From: Micromonospora noduli
GTDB taxonomy: Bacteria > Actinomycetota > Actinomycetes > Mycobacteriales > Micromonosporaceae
Direction of reading: 5' to 3'
Assembly (NCBI RefSeq): GCF_003264365.1
Contig: NZ_PYAK01000041.1
Location: forward strand, 1 to 52,432
Length of the DNA: 52,432 nucleotides
Shown: one piece after another, positions 26,534 through 34,829 of the stretch
How the letters are laid out: each line of letters opens with the position of its first letter
How positions within the stretch are numbered: position 1 is the first letter of the stretch
Program-made: the position numbers and the translations under genes
Notes under the pieces: model-generated
The model's input: only the letters and a program-made list of their open reading frames with translations
The model's database searches: none
What the model was told of the DNA's origin: nothing

Positions 26534-26640
26534 TCAGACCGCCGGGTTGGAGTAGGCCTTGCGCCAGAACGCCGCCTTGGTGCCCGGCCCGGCGATGCCG
26601 TCGATGACACCGGTGTAGCCGTTGAACTTCGTATTTTTCC
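26534..26640 (-). pseudogene. Remnant of a peptidoglycan-binding domain
   Basis: The minus strand reads KFNGYTGVIDGIAGPGTKAAF and continues to a TGA, matching the second half of a PG_binding_1 repeat (GYYTGxIDGxxGPxTxxA). No start codon precedes it, although GGAGGAA sits upstream, and it is in a different frame from the complete protein encoded ~60 bp upstream. It is either a decayed second domain of that protein or the remains of a neighbour gene. Confidence 0.45.
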
Positions 26641-26696
26641 TCCGGATCGGGACACGGGCTGGCCCGGCATCCGCCCCGTCGTGGTCCTGGGCGGGG

Positions 26697-27269
26697 TCAG
26701 CAGGTGCGGGAGTTGTAGGCGGCCCAGTAGGGGCCGCTGCCCTGCGGCGGGTAGAACCGGTAGTTCCCGTCGGGCGAACGCTGTAGGACGAACTGGTGCG
26801 AGCCGTACGGGCTCCGGGAACCCGTCGCCCCGTGGTACACCACGTACAGCCACCCGTTCTGGTTGTCGTGCTGCACCAGCTTGTCGCCGGCCTTCGTCCA
26901 GCTGTTCCGGCCTGCGGAGCCATCCGCTGAGAGGCCCTTGTCGCGCTGGAAGTTCCTCGTCGCGGCATCGGTCTGGTCGCCGAAGACGCCGTCGACCCCG
27001 GAGGAGGGCAGGTAGCCATTCGCCCAGAGAATGGTCTGCCAGAGACAGGCGACGTTCGAGTTGCGGTGCGTGGTGACGTTGGTGACGCCCTCGTCATCGA
27101 AGTCGTCAGACACCGCGCCGGTGCCATGGACGAACGCCCGGCCCGTGTAGGAGCCGCTGGCCGCGGCCGGCGTGGCGATGGTGACGTTGATGCCGATGGC
27201 CAGTGCCGCGCCGATGGCGGGCATCGCGACTCTCTTGAGGACGCGGCGGGTGGAGCGGTGCGACGACAT
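26697..27269 (-). CDS. Secreted peptidoglycan-binding domain protein
   Basis: This 190-residue exported protein has a signal peptide with a basic start (MSSHRSTRRVLKRV) and hydrophobic core ending near ATPAAA. A PG_binding_1-like domain (CLWQTILWANGYLPSSGVDG...VFGDQTDAATRNFQ) follows, then a ~70-residue region with aromatic residues (GWLYVVYHG, NYRFYPPQG) and two Cys residues in the mature protein that may form a disulfide. No hydrolase motif is seen, so it probably binds the wall without cutting it. The ATG at 27269 has AGGAGAT upstream. It is divergent from the SARP regulator. Confidence 0.85.
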   Translation of the reverse strand: MSSHRSTRRVLKRVAMPAIGAALAIGINVTIATPAAASGSYTGRAFVHGTGAVSDDFDDEGVTNVTTHRNSNVACLWQTILWANGYLPSSGVDGVFGDQTDAATRNFQRDKGLSADGSAGRNSWTKAGDKLVQHDNQNGWLYVVYHGATGSRSPYGSHQFVLQRSPDGNYRFYPPQGSGPYWAAYNSRTC

Positions 27270-27446
27270 GTATCTCCTCTGGTCGGGATTCATGAGGGGC
27301 AACGGTGCTGGGGCGTTGCGCCAGCCGGCGGTGTCACACCTGGCACGACCAGGCGAGGTGGCTTCGTGCCAGGTGGACAGACGGTCCCGTTTGGCCTCGC
27401 GCCACCGTCGTGCAACCAGTCCTGGCGATCGGTGCTCTTGGATGGG

Positions 27447-27477
27447 GCGGTGAGGACGGTAGAACCGTCCTCACCGC
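27447..27477. repeat. 14-bp perfect hairpin in the divergent promoter region
   Basis: The sequence gcggtgaggacggt-AGA-accgtcctcaccgc is a perfect 14-bp stem with a 3-nt loop, in the 347-bp gap between the divergent wall-protein and SARP genes. It could be an operator for a dimeric regulator or a transcription block between the two promoters. The rest of the gap has no gene. Confidence 0.6.
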
Positions 27478-27498
27478 TCCGGGCCCCCCGTGGAGAAG

Positions 27499-27530
27499 GT
27501 ACGGTGGGGCCGGTACAACCGCCGTACAAC
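27499..27530 (+). promoter_or_regulatory. Direct repeats spaced 11 bp, possible SARP operator
   Basis: The heptamer GTACAAC occurs at 27513-27519 and 27524-27530, exactly 11 bp apart (one DNA turn), with a related GTACGGT at 27499. SARP regulators bind heptamer direct repeats of this spacing overlapping the -35 region. The site lies ~85 bp before the SARP gene, which suggests autoregulation; a good -10 is not evident. Confidence 0.5.
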
Positions 27531-27616
27531 TCACGCACAGCTCATCTACTCGCCCGCGTCATCCGGGTGCTGTAGGCGTGGCGGCACATGGCAGCGCCCA
27601 CATGTGAGGTGCCTGG

Positions 27617-30427
27617 TTGCGTTTCGAACTCCTTGGCCCGTTCCGGGTGTACCGCGACGGCCGGTCGGTTCCACTGGGCTCGGTGAAGCAGCGTCTCCTG
27701 CTGGCGACCCTGCTGCTGCGCCCGAATGAGGTCGTCGGCACCAACGAGTTGGCCGCGATGCTGTGGGGCGACGAAGAACCGGCGTCGGCCGCCGCGAATT
27801 TGCGCACCTATGTGCGCGGGCTGCGGCGGTCGTTGGGCGGTGGGGCGACCTGGGATGGGATAACCGCTGCGGCCGGCGGCTACCTGCTGCGGGTGGGCCC
27901 AGACGAACGGGACGTGGACCTGTTCGACGCCGCGGCGGCGCGGGGCCGCGAGGCGCTCGCCGTTTCCGATCTGGACCGGGCCGAGGCCGAACTCTCCGCC
28001 GCGGTGCGCCTGTGGCGTGGCGCGCCGCTGTCCGACCTCCCGCTGCGCTCGACACTGGCTCGGCGGGTGGCGCAGTTGGAGGAGCGCCGGCTGCTCGTCG
28101 AGGAGGACTACGCCGAGGCGGTGCTGGCCCTCGGCGCGTCGGCCGATGTCGTGCACCGGTTGCGCGGCCTGCTCGACCGGCATCCGCTGCGGCAGCGGGC
28201 GTGGGGCCAGCTGATGGTGGGCCTGTACCGCATCGGAGACGTGGCTGGCGCACTGGATGCTTTCCGGCAGGCCCGACAGGCGCTGGCGGAGGAGACCGGC
28301 CTCGATCCCGCACCCGAGCTCGTCACGCTGTACGACGACATCCTGCATCACCGCCCGGGCCTGACGGCGCAACCGCCAACCGGGCCGGACCGGCCGGCGC
28401 CGGAGACGACAGTGGGACCGCTCATCCAGCGCCCCGAGCAACTGCCGCGTGCGGTGCCGGAATTCGTCGGACGCAGCGTCGAGCTGGCGGGCCTCGACGG
28501 GCTTCTGCACGGCGGGGCTGAGGGGCCGACGAGCGGGGCCATCTCTGTGGTGTCCGGCATGGCCGGAGTCGGCAAGACGGCGCTGGCGTTGCACTGGGCG
28601 CACCGGGTTGCCGACCGCTTCCCGGACGGCCAGCTCTATGTGAACCTTCGTGGTTACGACGAAGCTGGCGCGGTGTCCCCGCCCGACGCCCTGTCCGGCT
28701 TCCTCGAAGCGCTCGGTGTGCCCCACGCCCGGATACCCTCCGACATGGAGGCCCGGACTGGTCTCTACCGCAGCCTGCTGGCCTCCCGTCGGATGCTCCT
28801 GGTGCTCGACAACGCTCGCGACTCCGCCCAGGTGCGCGCCCTGCTGCCCGGTGCGGGCCGCTGCATGGTCGTGGTCACCAGCCGTGACCGGCTCGGCGGC
28901 CTGATCGCCGCCGAGTGTGCCACGCCGTTGACACTGGACGTGCTGACGGCGGAGGAGTCGAGGAGCCTGCTCGCCAGGCGTCTCGGGGTCAGCCGGCTCG
29001 CCTCCGAGTCGGTGGCGGTGGCCGACATCATCGAGGCCGCAGGCCGGCTTCCGCTGGCACTGTCGATAGTGGCGGCGCGTGTCGCGACCCATCCCACGTT
29101 CCCGCTCAGCGCGATCGCCGCCGAACTGCACTCGGCCGAGGCGAGGCTGGACGCGTTGGCCGACGGCGACGTCCGGCGCGTCTTCTCGTGGTCGTTCCTG
29201 GCCCTGGGGGTGGACGCGGCCCGGCTGTTCACCCTGCTTGGGCTGCATCCGGGCCCGGACCTGACCACCGCCGCGGCCTCGGCGCTCGCCGGTGAGTCGG
29301 CTGCGGCCGTTACGCCGATCCTGCGGGAACTGACCCGGCTCCATCTGCTGGCGGAGCACGCGCCCGGCCGGTTCGCCTTCCACGATCTTCTGCGCGCCTA
29401 CGCGGCCGAGCTCGCACAGTCGTCGGAGCGCGGCGACGAACACGTCGCAGCCCGACATCGCCTGTACGACCACTACCTGCACTCCGCCTATCCGGCCGCC
29501 CGGCTACTCCAGCCGCAGTGGCCCCCGATCGAGCCGATGCCGCCGCTGCCCGTACCCGCCAGGCGACCGGTGACCGATCACGACGGCGCGCTCGCCTGGT
29601 TCACGGCGGAGCATCGAGTGCTGGTCCGGGTGGTCCGACAGGCCGCCGAGAACGGCTTCGAGACGTATGCCTGGCAGATTGCGTGGGCGCTGACCACCTT
29701 CGTGGCGCCGCGCGGCCTCTGGCAGGACCAGCTCGCCATCCAAGAGGTCGCGCTGGGTGCCGCGGAGAAGATCGACGACCTCGCCGGTCAAGCCGTCGCC
29801 AACCGGCTGGTCTCCCGCGCGCTGACCCGACTGGGCGACCGCACCACTGCCGAGTACCGGCTCAAGCGCGCGCTTGAGCTGCACGAACGTCTCGGCGACC
29901 CGATCGGCCAGGCCCAGACGCTGCACAACTACTGCGAGCTCTGCTACCTGGACGGCCGGCTCGACGAGGCGCTCGAACACGGTCGCGAGGCGCTGCGGCT
30001 CTACCGGCTGGTCGGCAATCACGCGGGCGAAGCCCGGACGCTCAACGCGATTGGTTGGCTGCTCGCCAGCACCGGCGACTATGTCCAGGCCATCGCCAGC
30101 TGCAGCGAGGCCCTCGACCAGCAACGACGGACCGACGACCGCAACGGTCAGGCCGCGACGCTGGACAGCCTCGGCTTCGCCTACGACCGCCTCGGCGAAC
30201 GCGACCGCGCGGCCAACTGCTACGAGCAGGCGATCACACTCTTTCGTGACTCCGCGGACCGGTATCACGAGGCGGAGACTCTCATCCGACTCGGGGACAC
30301 CCGGGAAGGGATGGGTGACCGGAACGCTGCCGCTGCCGCTTGGCGCCTGGCCGCGCGGATCTATGAGGACGTGGGCGACCCCGCAGCCGAGGAGGTCCGC
30401 CACCGCCTCGAACGTCTGACGCCCTAG
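27617..30427 (+). CDS. AfsR/SARP-type regulator with NB-ARC and TPR domains
   Basis: This 936-residue transcription factor has a winged-helix OmpR-like DNA-binding domain (residues ~1-95, starting MRFELLGPFRVY), a bacterial transcriptional activation domain (to ~250), an NB-ARC/STAND ATPase domain with the P-loop GMAGVGKTAL (K320), and a TPR array (from ~690, repeats such as ARTLNAIGWLLASTGDYVQAI). The length and order match AfsR-like activators, which control secondary metabolism and development, often after phosphorylation or ligand sensing. The TTG start has GAGGTG upstream. It is divergent from the wall-binding protein and ends 13 bp before alkB's stop. Confidence 0.92.
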   Translation: MRFELLGPFRVYRDGRSVPLGSVKQRLLLATLLLRPNEVVGTNELAAMLWGDEEPASAAANLRTYVRGLRRSLGGGATWDGITAAAGGYLLRVGPDERDVDLFDAAAARGREALAVSDLDRAEAELSAAVRLWRGAPLSDLPLRSTLARRVAQLEERRLLVEEDYAEAVLALGASADVVHRLRGLLDRHPLRQRAWGQLMVGLYRIGDVAGALDAFRQARQALAEETGLDPAPELVTLYDDILHHRPGLTAQPPTGPDRPAPETTVGPLIQRPEQLPRAVPEFVGRSVELAGLDGLLHGGAEGPTSGAISVVSGMAGVGKTALALHWAHRVADRFPDGQLYVNLRGYDEAGAVSPPDALSGFLEALGVPHARIPSDMEARTGLYRSLLASRRMLLVLDNARDSAQVRALLPGAGRCMVVVTSRDRLGGLIAAECATPLTLDVLTAEESRSLLARRLGVSRLASESVAVADIIEAAGRLPLALSIVAARVATHPTFPLSAIAAELHSAEARLDALADGDVRRVFSWSFLALGVDAARLFTLLGLHPGPDLTTAAASALAGESAAAVTPILRELTRLHLLAEHAPGRFAFHDLLRAYAAELAQSSERGDEHVAARHRLYDHYLHSAYPAARLLQPQWPPIEPMPPLPVPARRPVTDHDGALAWFTAEHRVLVRVVRQAAENGFETYAWQIAWALTTFVAPRGLWQDQLAIQEVALGAAEKIDDLAGQAVANRLVSRALTRLGDRTTAEYRLKRALELHERLGDPIGQAQTLHNYCELCYLDGRLDEALEHGREALRLYRLVGNHAGEARTLNAIGWLLASTGDYVQAIASCSEALDQQRRTDDRNGQAATLDSLGFAYDRLGERDRAANCYEQAITLFRDSADRYHEAETLIRLGDTREGMGDRNAAAAAWRLAARIYEDVGDPAAEEVRHRLERLTP

Positions 30428-30440
30428 TGCAGGGCCACGG

Positions 30441-31079
30441 TCAGGCGACGTTGTGGGGGCGGAACTGGACGCTCACCCGGGGGCCCACGGGTCGGGTGGT
30501 CTTGGGGATGGCGTGCTCCCAGGTGCGTTGACACGAGCCGCCCATGACGATCAGGTCGCCGTGGCCCACCGGGAAGCGCTGGCTCTCGCCGCCGCCGCCG
30601 CGTGGGCGCAACAGCAGCGGTCGGGGTGCTCCGAACGACACGATCGCGACGATCGTGTCGGTGTGCGCCGAGCGACCGATGGTGTCGCCGTGCCAGGCCA
30701 CGCTGTCGCGCCCGGAGCGGTAGAGGCACATGCCGGCGGTGACGAAGGGCTCGCCCAACTCGGGCGCGTAGTGCTCGGTGAGTGCGGCCCGCGCGGCGGT
30801 GAGCACGGGATGGGGGAGTTGCCTCGCGCCGTCGTACCAGCAGAGCAGGCGGGGCACGTCGACCTCGGCGTCATACATGGTGCGCCGCTCGGCACGCCAG
30901 GGCACCTCGGTGAGCAGGGTGTCGAGGACGGTGTCGGAGCCGCGCACCCAGCCGGGAAGGTGGTCGACCCAGGCGCCCCGGCTGAGCTGGTGTCGGCGGA
31001 TCTGGCCGGGCAGCGGCCCCAGCGTTGGCCCGGCGTCGGCCAGGTCGAGCATCGACGGCTGATAGGCGGCCTGCGTCAT
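30441..31079 (-). CDS. AlkB-like 2-oxoglutarate/Fe(II) dioxygenase
   Basis: This 212-residue oxygenase has the iron ligands H130-x-D132 (AWHGDTIG) and H189 (TWEHAIPKT), and arginines R201 and R207 (RVSVQFRPHN) for 2-oxoglutarate and substrate. LCWYDGARQLPH and FVTAGMCLYRSG fit AlkB homologues that remove alkyl groups from DNA or RNA bases. The length is standard. The ATG at 31079 has a TAGGGT hexamer six bases upstream, compatible with leaderless transcription, although AGGGTGG could also act as a ribosome-binding site. It is convergent with the SARP gene and follows pseG in direction. Confidence 0.9.
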   Translation of the reverse strand: MTQAAYQPSMLDLADAGPTLGPLPGQIRRHQLSRGAWVDHLPGWVRGSDTVLDTLLTEVPWRAERRTMYDAEVDVPRLLCWYDGARQLPHPVLTAARAALTEHYAPELGEPFVTAGMCLYRSGRDSVAWHGDTIGRSAHTDTIVAIVSFGAPRPLLLRPRGGGGESQRFPVGHGDLIVMGGSCQRTWEHAIPKTTRPVGPRVSVQFRPHNVA

Positions 31080-31085
31080 ACGGCC

Positions 31086-31091
31086 ACCCTA
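31086..31091 (-). promoter_or_regulatory. -10 element of a likely leaderless promoter (AlkB-like gene)
   Basis: The minus strand reads TAGGGT, six bases, then ATG. Just upstream an inverted repeat (agcac...gtgct, 31094-31115) could be an operator. Confidence 0.45.
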
Positions 31092-31159
31092 GCAGCACTT
31101 TAGTACACCCGTGCTAGCGCCGAACGGTGCCGGCCCGCTCCGACCTTGGCCCGCTGCGG

Positions 31160-32215
31160 TCAGCCGGGGACGGCGGCGGCGCGTACGGCGTCGAACACCG
31201 CGTCCACCACGCGCGCCCGGCCCTGCCCGTCGACGGTGGACCAGGCGCGCGCGGCCAGCGTCGCGCGCCGCTGCGGCGAGCTGAGCAGCCCGTGCAGGGT
31301 CCGTGCCGCCGTCGCGCGGGCGGCTCGTCCGGCGACGCCACCGGCGGTCAGCTCCGGCAGCTCGCCGAGGCCGGCGACCAGGCCGTGCCGCACCACCCGG
31401 GTGTACGACTCACGTTGGTTGTCGACCACGCAGACCAGTGCGCTGGGTGCGCCGAGGCAGCAGAGTTCCCAGGTGGACGTGCCGGCGGCGCTGACCACCA
31501 GGTCCGCTTGGGTGATCAGTGCCGGCAGCGAGGTGGTGGGCGGGACCGGCCGGATGGTCTGCCCCCGGCCGGGGGCGACATCGTCGACCTCGGCCTCGAT
31601 CTCGGGTCGCCCGACGATGACAGTGAGGTCCATCGGGTGACCGGTGGCCACCAGCACCCGGGTCAGGACCGGGGCCGCGCCGACCGCGTCGGTGCCGCCG
31701 AAGAAGGCCAGCACCCGGGGGCGGCTGACCGCCGTGGCGGGCGGGACGACCGGCGGCCGGGCGCTGATCACGGTGTCGCGCAGCAGGGCGTACCCGCTCC
31801 CGGCGAGCAGCCGGCCGGGCAGTGCCGCCCCGGAACCCGGCCCGGGCAGCTCCGCTCCGAAGTTCTGGTCGAGGTAGAGGTCCGCTACCTGGCCTCGGCT
31901 GTCGCCGTCGATGATGGCGAGGGTGTAGACGCCGGCGGCGCGCAGGGCACCGGCCCCGGCCGGGTCCAGTTCGTAGGAGTCGAGGACCAGCACGTCCAGG
32001 TCGTGTCGGCGGGCCACCTCGACCAGTTCGGCCGCCGAGTCCGGGCCGGGGAGCAGCGGGATGCCCCGCGCGGCCAGCTCCGAGGTTGCCCAGTCGAGCC
32101 GTTCGACGGTGCCGAACACTGTGACGTCGGTGCCCCGGGCGAGGAACTCCTCGGCGAGCGCCAGGCAGCGGACGAGGTGGCCGACGCCGCGCCGTGGCCC
32201 GGCGTCGCAGCGCAA
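31160..32215 (-). CDS. pseG: UDP-2,4-diacetamido-trideoxy-L-altrose hydrolase (PseG-like)
   Basis: This 351-residue GT-B-fold enzyme removes UDP in the fourth step of CMP-pseudaminate synthesis. It shows the N-terminal RCDAGPRRGVGHLVRCLALA, VLVLDSYELD, VLAFFGGTDAVGAAP and DLVVSAAGTSTWELCCLGAPS, the ordered motifs of PseG/SpsG. The length is normal for this group. The start is doubtful: a TTG at 32215 has GAGGG upstream but would cut the first beta strand, which reads LRVGLRCDAG in the open frame; a rare CTG start at 32227 would keep it. It is the last gene of the pseB operon, right after pseF. Confidence 0.85.
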   Translation of the reverse strand: MRCDAGPRRGVGHLVRCLALAEEFLARGTDVTVFGTVERLDWATSELAARGIPLLPGPDSAAELVEVARRHDLDVLVLDSYELDPAGAGALRAAGVYTLAIIDGDSRGQVADLYLDQNFGAELPGPGSGAALPGRLLAGSGYALLRDTVISARPPVVPPATAVSRPRVLAFFGGTDAVGAAPVLTRVLVATGHPMDLTVIVGRPEIEAEVDDVAPGRGQTIRPVPPTTSLPALITQADLVVSAAGTSTWELCCLGAPSALVCVVDNQRESYTRVVRHGLVAGLGELPELTAGGVAGRAARATAARTLHGLLSSPQRRATLAARAWSTVDGQGRARVVDAVFDAVRAAAVPG

Positions 32216-32232
32216 CCCGACCCTCAGGGTGC

Positions 32233-33006
32233 TCAGGACTCCTCCAGGTTCTTCTGTCGTACGTCGGCGTTGAGCGCGCGTAGCCGGGGCTGACCGTCGA
32301 GCCAGTCGGCGAGCTTGGCCAGCGGCACGCTGACGTCACCGAAGTGGTCAATGATCGCGCTGACCAGCGTCCAGTCCTGCTCGGTGTCGAGGGTGAGCCG
32401 CAGCGCGGAGCGGTCCGGCGTGAGCGTCACCCCGAGCACCCGGAACAGCTCCGGATGGGTGTACGCGTACGAGGTCACGTGCACCCGGTGGTGGTCGGTG
32501 GCGAGCCGGCCCAGGGTACGCAGCGTCTCCGCTCGGATGATCTCGACGTCCAGCCCTCGGGGCAGGGTCCGGGCGATCGACGTGCTGGCGTAGTCCAGCC
32601 CGGGGACCGCCCGGTACACCGACGCGACCAGGGTGATGATCTCCGGGTCGAGCAGAGGGCAGTCGGCGGTGAACCGCATGACGGCGTCCCCCGGGTGCGC
32701 CGCGAGGGCACCCAGGAACCGCTCCAGCACGTCGTCGACCGGCCCGCGGTGGCACGGCACGTCGAGCCGCGCGCACTCGGCGGCCACCGCGTCGTCGACC
32801 GTGTCGGTGCTGGTGGCGACCACCAGGCCGGCCAGGACGCCGCTGTCGGAGGCGGCGCGTACGACCCGGCCCAGCACGGAGCGTCCGGCGAGCGGGCGGA
32901 GCACCTTGCCGGGCAGCCGGGACGAGCCCATCCGCGCCTGAACGATGCCGACGATCCGTGGCCCCGCGTCGTCCGCGGAGACCCCGGGCACCGGTACGCC
33001 GGTCAC
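32233..33006 (-). CDS. pseF: CMP-sugar cytidylyltransferase, PseF/SpsF-like
   Basis: This 257-residue nucleotidyltransferase activates the nonulosonic acid with CTP. The N-terminal glycine-rich motif is VGIVQARMGSSRLPGKVL, and FTADCPLLDPEI carries the metal-binding Asp. The protein is closest in style to the SpsF/PseF group rather than NeuA. The GTG start overlaps the previous stop (GTGA) and is preceded by GGAGGAG. It is the fifth gene of the pse operon. CTP:pseudaminate specificity is inferred from the cluster. Confidence 0.85.
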   Translation of the reverse strand: MTGVPVPGVSADDAGPRIVGIVQARMGSSRLPGKVLRPLAGRSVLGRVVRAASDSGVLAGLVVATSTDTVDDAVAAECARLDVPCHRGPVDDVLERFLGALAAHPGDAVMRFTADCPLLDPEIITLVASVYRAVPGLDYASTSIARTLPRGLDVEIIRAETLRTLGRLATDHHRVHVTSYAYTHPELFRVLGVTLTPDRSALRLTLDTEQDWTLVSAIIDHFGDVSVPLAKLADWLDGQPRLRALNADVRQKNLEES

Positions 33007-34829
33007 TGCTGCTCCTCCTGCTTGGGGGCCAGCACCGCGGTGGCCCGACGTTTGGCGGCGCGGGCACCCCGCTTGGCCAGGCGGGCCGGGGTGATGGCGA
33101 GCCGGCCCACCCGGTAGCTGAGCGACCCGCTGAGCAGGCCGATCGTCGTCTCGGCCCGGCGCAGCGCCCGTTCCCGCGAGGTGAGCAGCTCCTCGGTCCA
33201 CGCGGTCAGCGCGGCCAACCGGGTGAGTTCCTCGCGCTGGCGCAGCCACGCCTCGCGTAGCTGCTGGTAGCTGTGCCCGCCGACCGGCGGGTCGGTCGGC
33301 GCGACGGCGTGCAGCTCGGTGGCGAGGCCGACAGTGCCGTCGGCGTCCAGCCCGTGCAGCGCGGCGGCGATGGCCGCCTCGGCCTCGACCGCCTCGCTGA
33401 CGGTCGCGCGGTCGAGGTCGTGACCGGCGAGTCCGCCGAGCACCACGGTCAGGCCCGCGACGTCGAGAGTGGACGACCACGGGTGGGCGTACCCGCCGGT
33501 GAGCAGGCCCGCGGCGAAGCGCCACAGCCCGCGGGCGAGCACCACGTCGCCGGGCAGCGCGGCGGTGGCCCGCCAGCTGGGGTCGAGCACCGCGTACCGC
33601 TCGCCGTCGACCACCACGTTGTCGGTGCCGGCCAGCGCCGCCGCGCCGGCGATCCGGCCGTCGGTGTCGGCCTGGTCGGCGAGCCAGCCCGCGTACCCGC
33701 GCAGCAGCGCGCGCAGGGTGGCCAGGTCGCGGCGCAGGGCCGCGTCGAGCAGCAGGGTACGCAGCAGCCGGCCGGACGGCACCGGTCCGGACAGCGCGTC
33801 CGCGTCCCGGTACGCGGCCTCGCGGCTGGCGAACGGCGCGACGGCCGGCGTCGTCGCCTCGGTGGTCGGGATGAGCCCCCAGCGCCAACCGGAGGGGCCG
33901 TTCAGCACCTCCAGCACGCCGATCCCGGGGCGACCGGTCTGCACGAGAGCCACCGGCAGGTCCCGGTCGACGGTCGGCGTGGTCGGGTCCGTGGGGTCGG
34001 CGGGCCGGTGGGCGAGGGTCAGCCAGCCCGGTGCGAGGTCGGCGGCGCGCCCGGCGTGCAGCGCGTCCACAGCGAGCCGGGCCGGGTCCTGGAGCACTGT
34101 GGCGCTGGTGAAACCCCCGGCGCAGGCGCCGTGCAGCACCGCGTCGAACAGGCCGGAGCCCGTCTCCCGGTCGAGGTGGTCGGCGTCCAGCAGCGCCGTC
34201 GGGGTGCTGACACCGGGGTACGCGGCCCAGCACGCGGCCGGCCGCAGCCCCACGGCGCCGAGGCGCTGGCGCAGTTGGTCCCGGTTGGCGGGGTGGGCCC
34301 GGTCCAGCACGCCGCCGATCGCCCAGGCGGAGTCGTCGCGGCGGGCGTACCAGGGGGTGGTGTCGACCAGTCTGTGCAGGCCCAGCGGGTTGTCCAGGCG
34401 CAGCAGCAACGCGCCACCCGGTCGCACCGCGGCGACGAGTCGCGCCAGCACAGCGTCCCAGCCGAGCCGGGTGCCCTCCACCGACTCCACCGGGTCCAGC
34501 CCGGCGGCGGCGATCACCACGTCGTACGTCTCGTCGTCGGGCAGCCCGGCCGGGCCACCCACCACCACGCGGGCGGCCCGGTGCGCCAGCGCCACCGCGT
34601 CCGGGTGGCTGCGCAGCAGGCAGGTGACCTCGGCGTGGGTGAGCTGGTCGAGCAGCGCCGGGTCGTGTGGACCGGCCACCAGGACCCGGGCGCCGGGCGG
34701 CACCAACCGGGCGGCCAGCGCGGCGAGCGGCCCCCCGTTGGCCAGCCGTTCCTGCGGCAGGTCCGACCAGGCCAGCATCTCGCCGCCCGGCAGGGTGATC
34801 CGGTCGGCGGGTGCCGTCTCAGTCGTCAC
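33003..34829 (-). CDS. Methyltransferase-like protein with coiled-coil tail, pse operon
   Basis: This 608-residue protein is not a known Pse enzyme. Residues ~40-140 resemble a class I methyltransferase fold: GARVLVAGPHDPALLDQL, then YDVVIAAAGLDPVE and RPGGALLLRLDNP, though the SAM glycine motif is weak. A middle region of ~300 residues is unlike anything I know. The last ~90 residues are a basic coiled coil (LTSRERALRRAETTIGLLSG) ending in a lysine-rich segment. The GTG overlaps the preceding gene by 11 bp, and its stop overlaps pseF. It may tailor or polymerise the sugar, but this is guesswork. Confidence 0.7.
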   Translation of the reverse strand: MTTETAPADRITLPGGEMLAWSDLPQERLANGGPLAALAARLVPPGARVLVAGPHDPALLDQLTHAEVTCLLRSHPDAVALAHRAARVVVGGPAGLPDDETYDVVIAAAGLDPVESVEGTRLGWDAVLARLVAAVRPGGALLLRLDNPLGLHRLVDTTPWYARRDDSAWAIGGVLDRAHPANRDQLRQRLGAVGLRPAACWAAYPGVSTPTALLDADHLDRETGSGLFDAVLHGACAGGFTSATVLQDPARLAVDALHAGRAADLAPGWLTLAHRPADPTDPTTPTVDRDLPVALVQTGRPGIGVLEVLNGPSGWRWGLIPTTEATTPAVAPFASREAAYRDADALSGPVPSGRLLRTLLLDAALRRDLATLRALLRGYAGWLADQADTDGRIAGAAALAGTDNVVVDGERYAVLDPSWRATAALPGDVVLARGLWRFAAGLLTGGYAHPWSSTLDVAGLTVVLGGLAGHDLDRATVSEAVEAEAAIAAALHGLDADGTVGLATELHAVAPTDPPVGGHSYQQLREAWLRQREELTRLAALTAWTEELLTSRERALRRAETTIGLLSGSLSYRVGRLAITPARLAKRGARAAKRRATAVLAPKQEEQQ

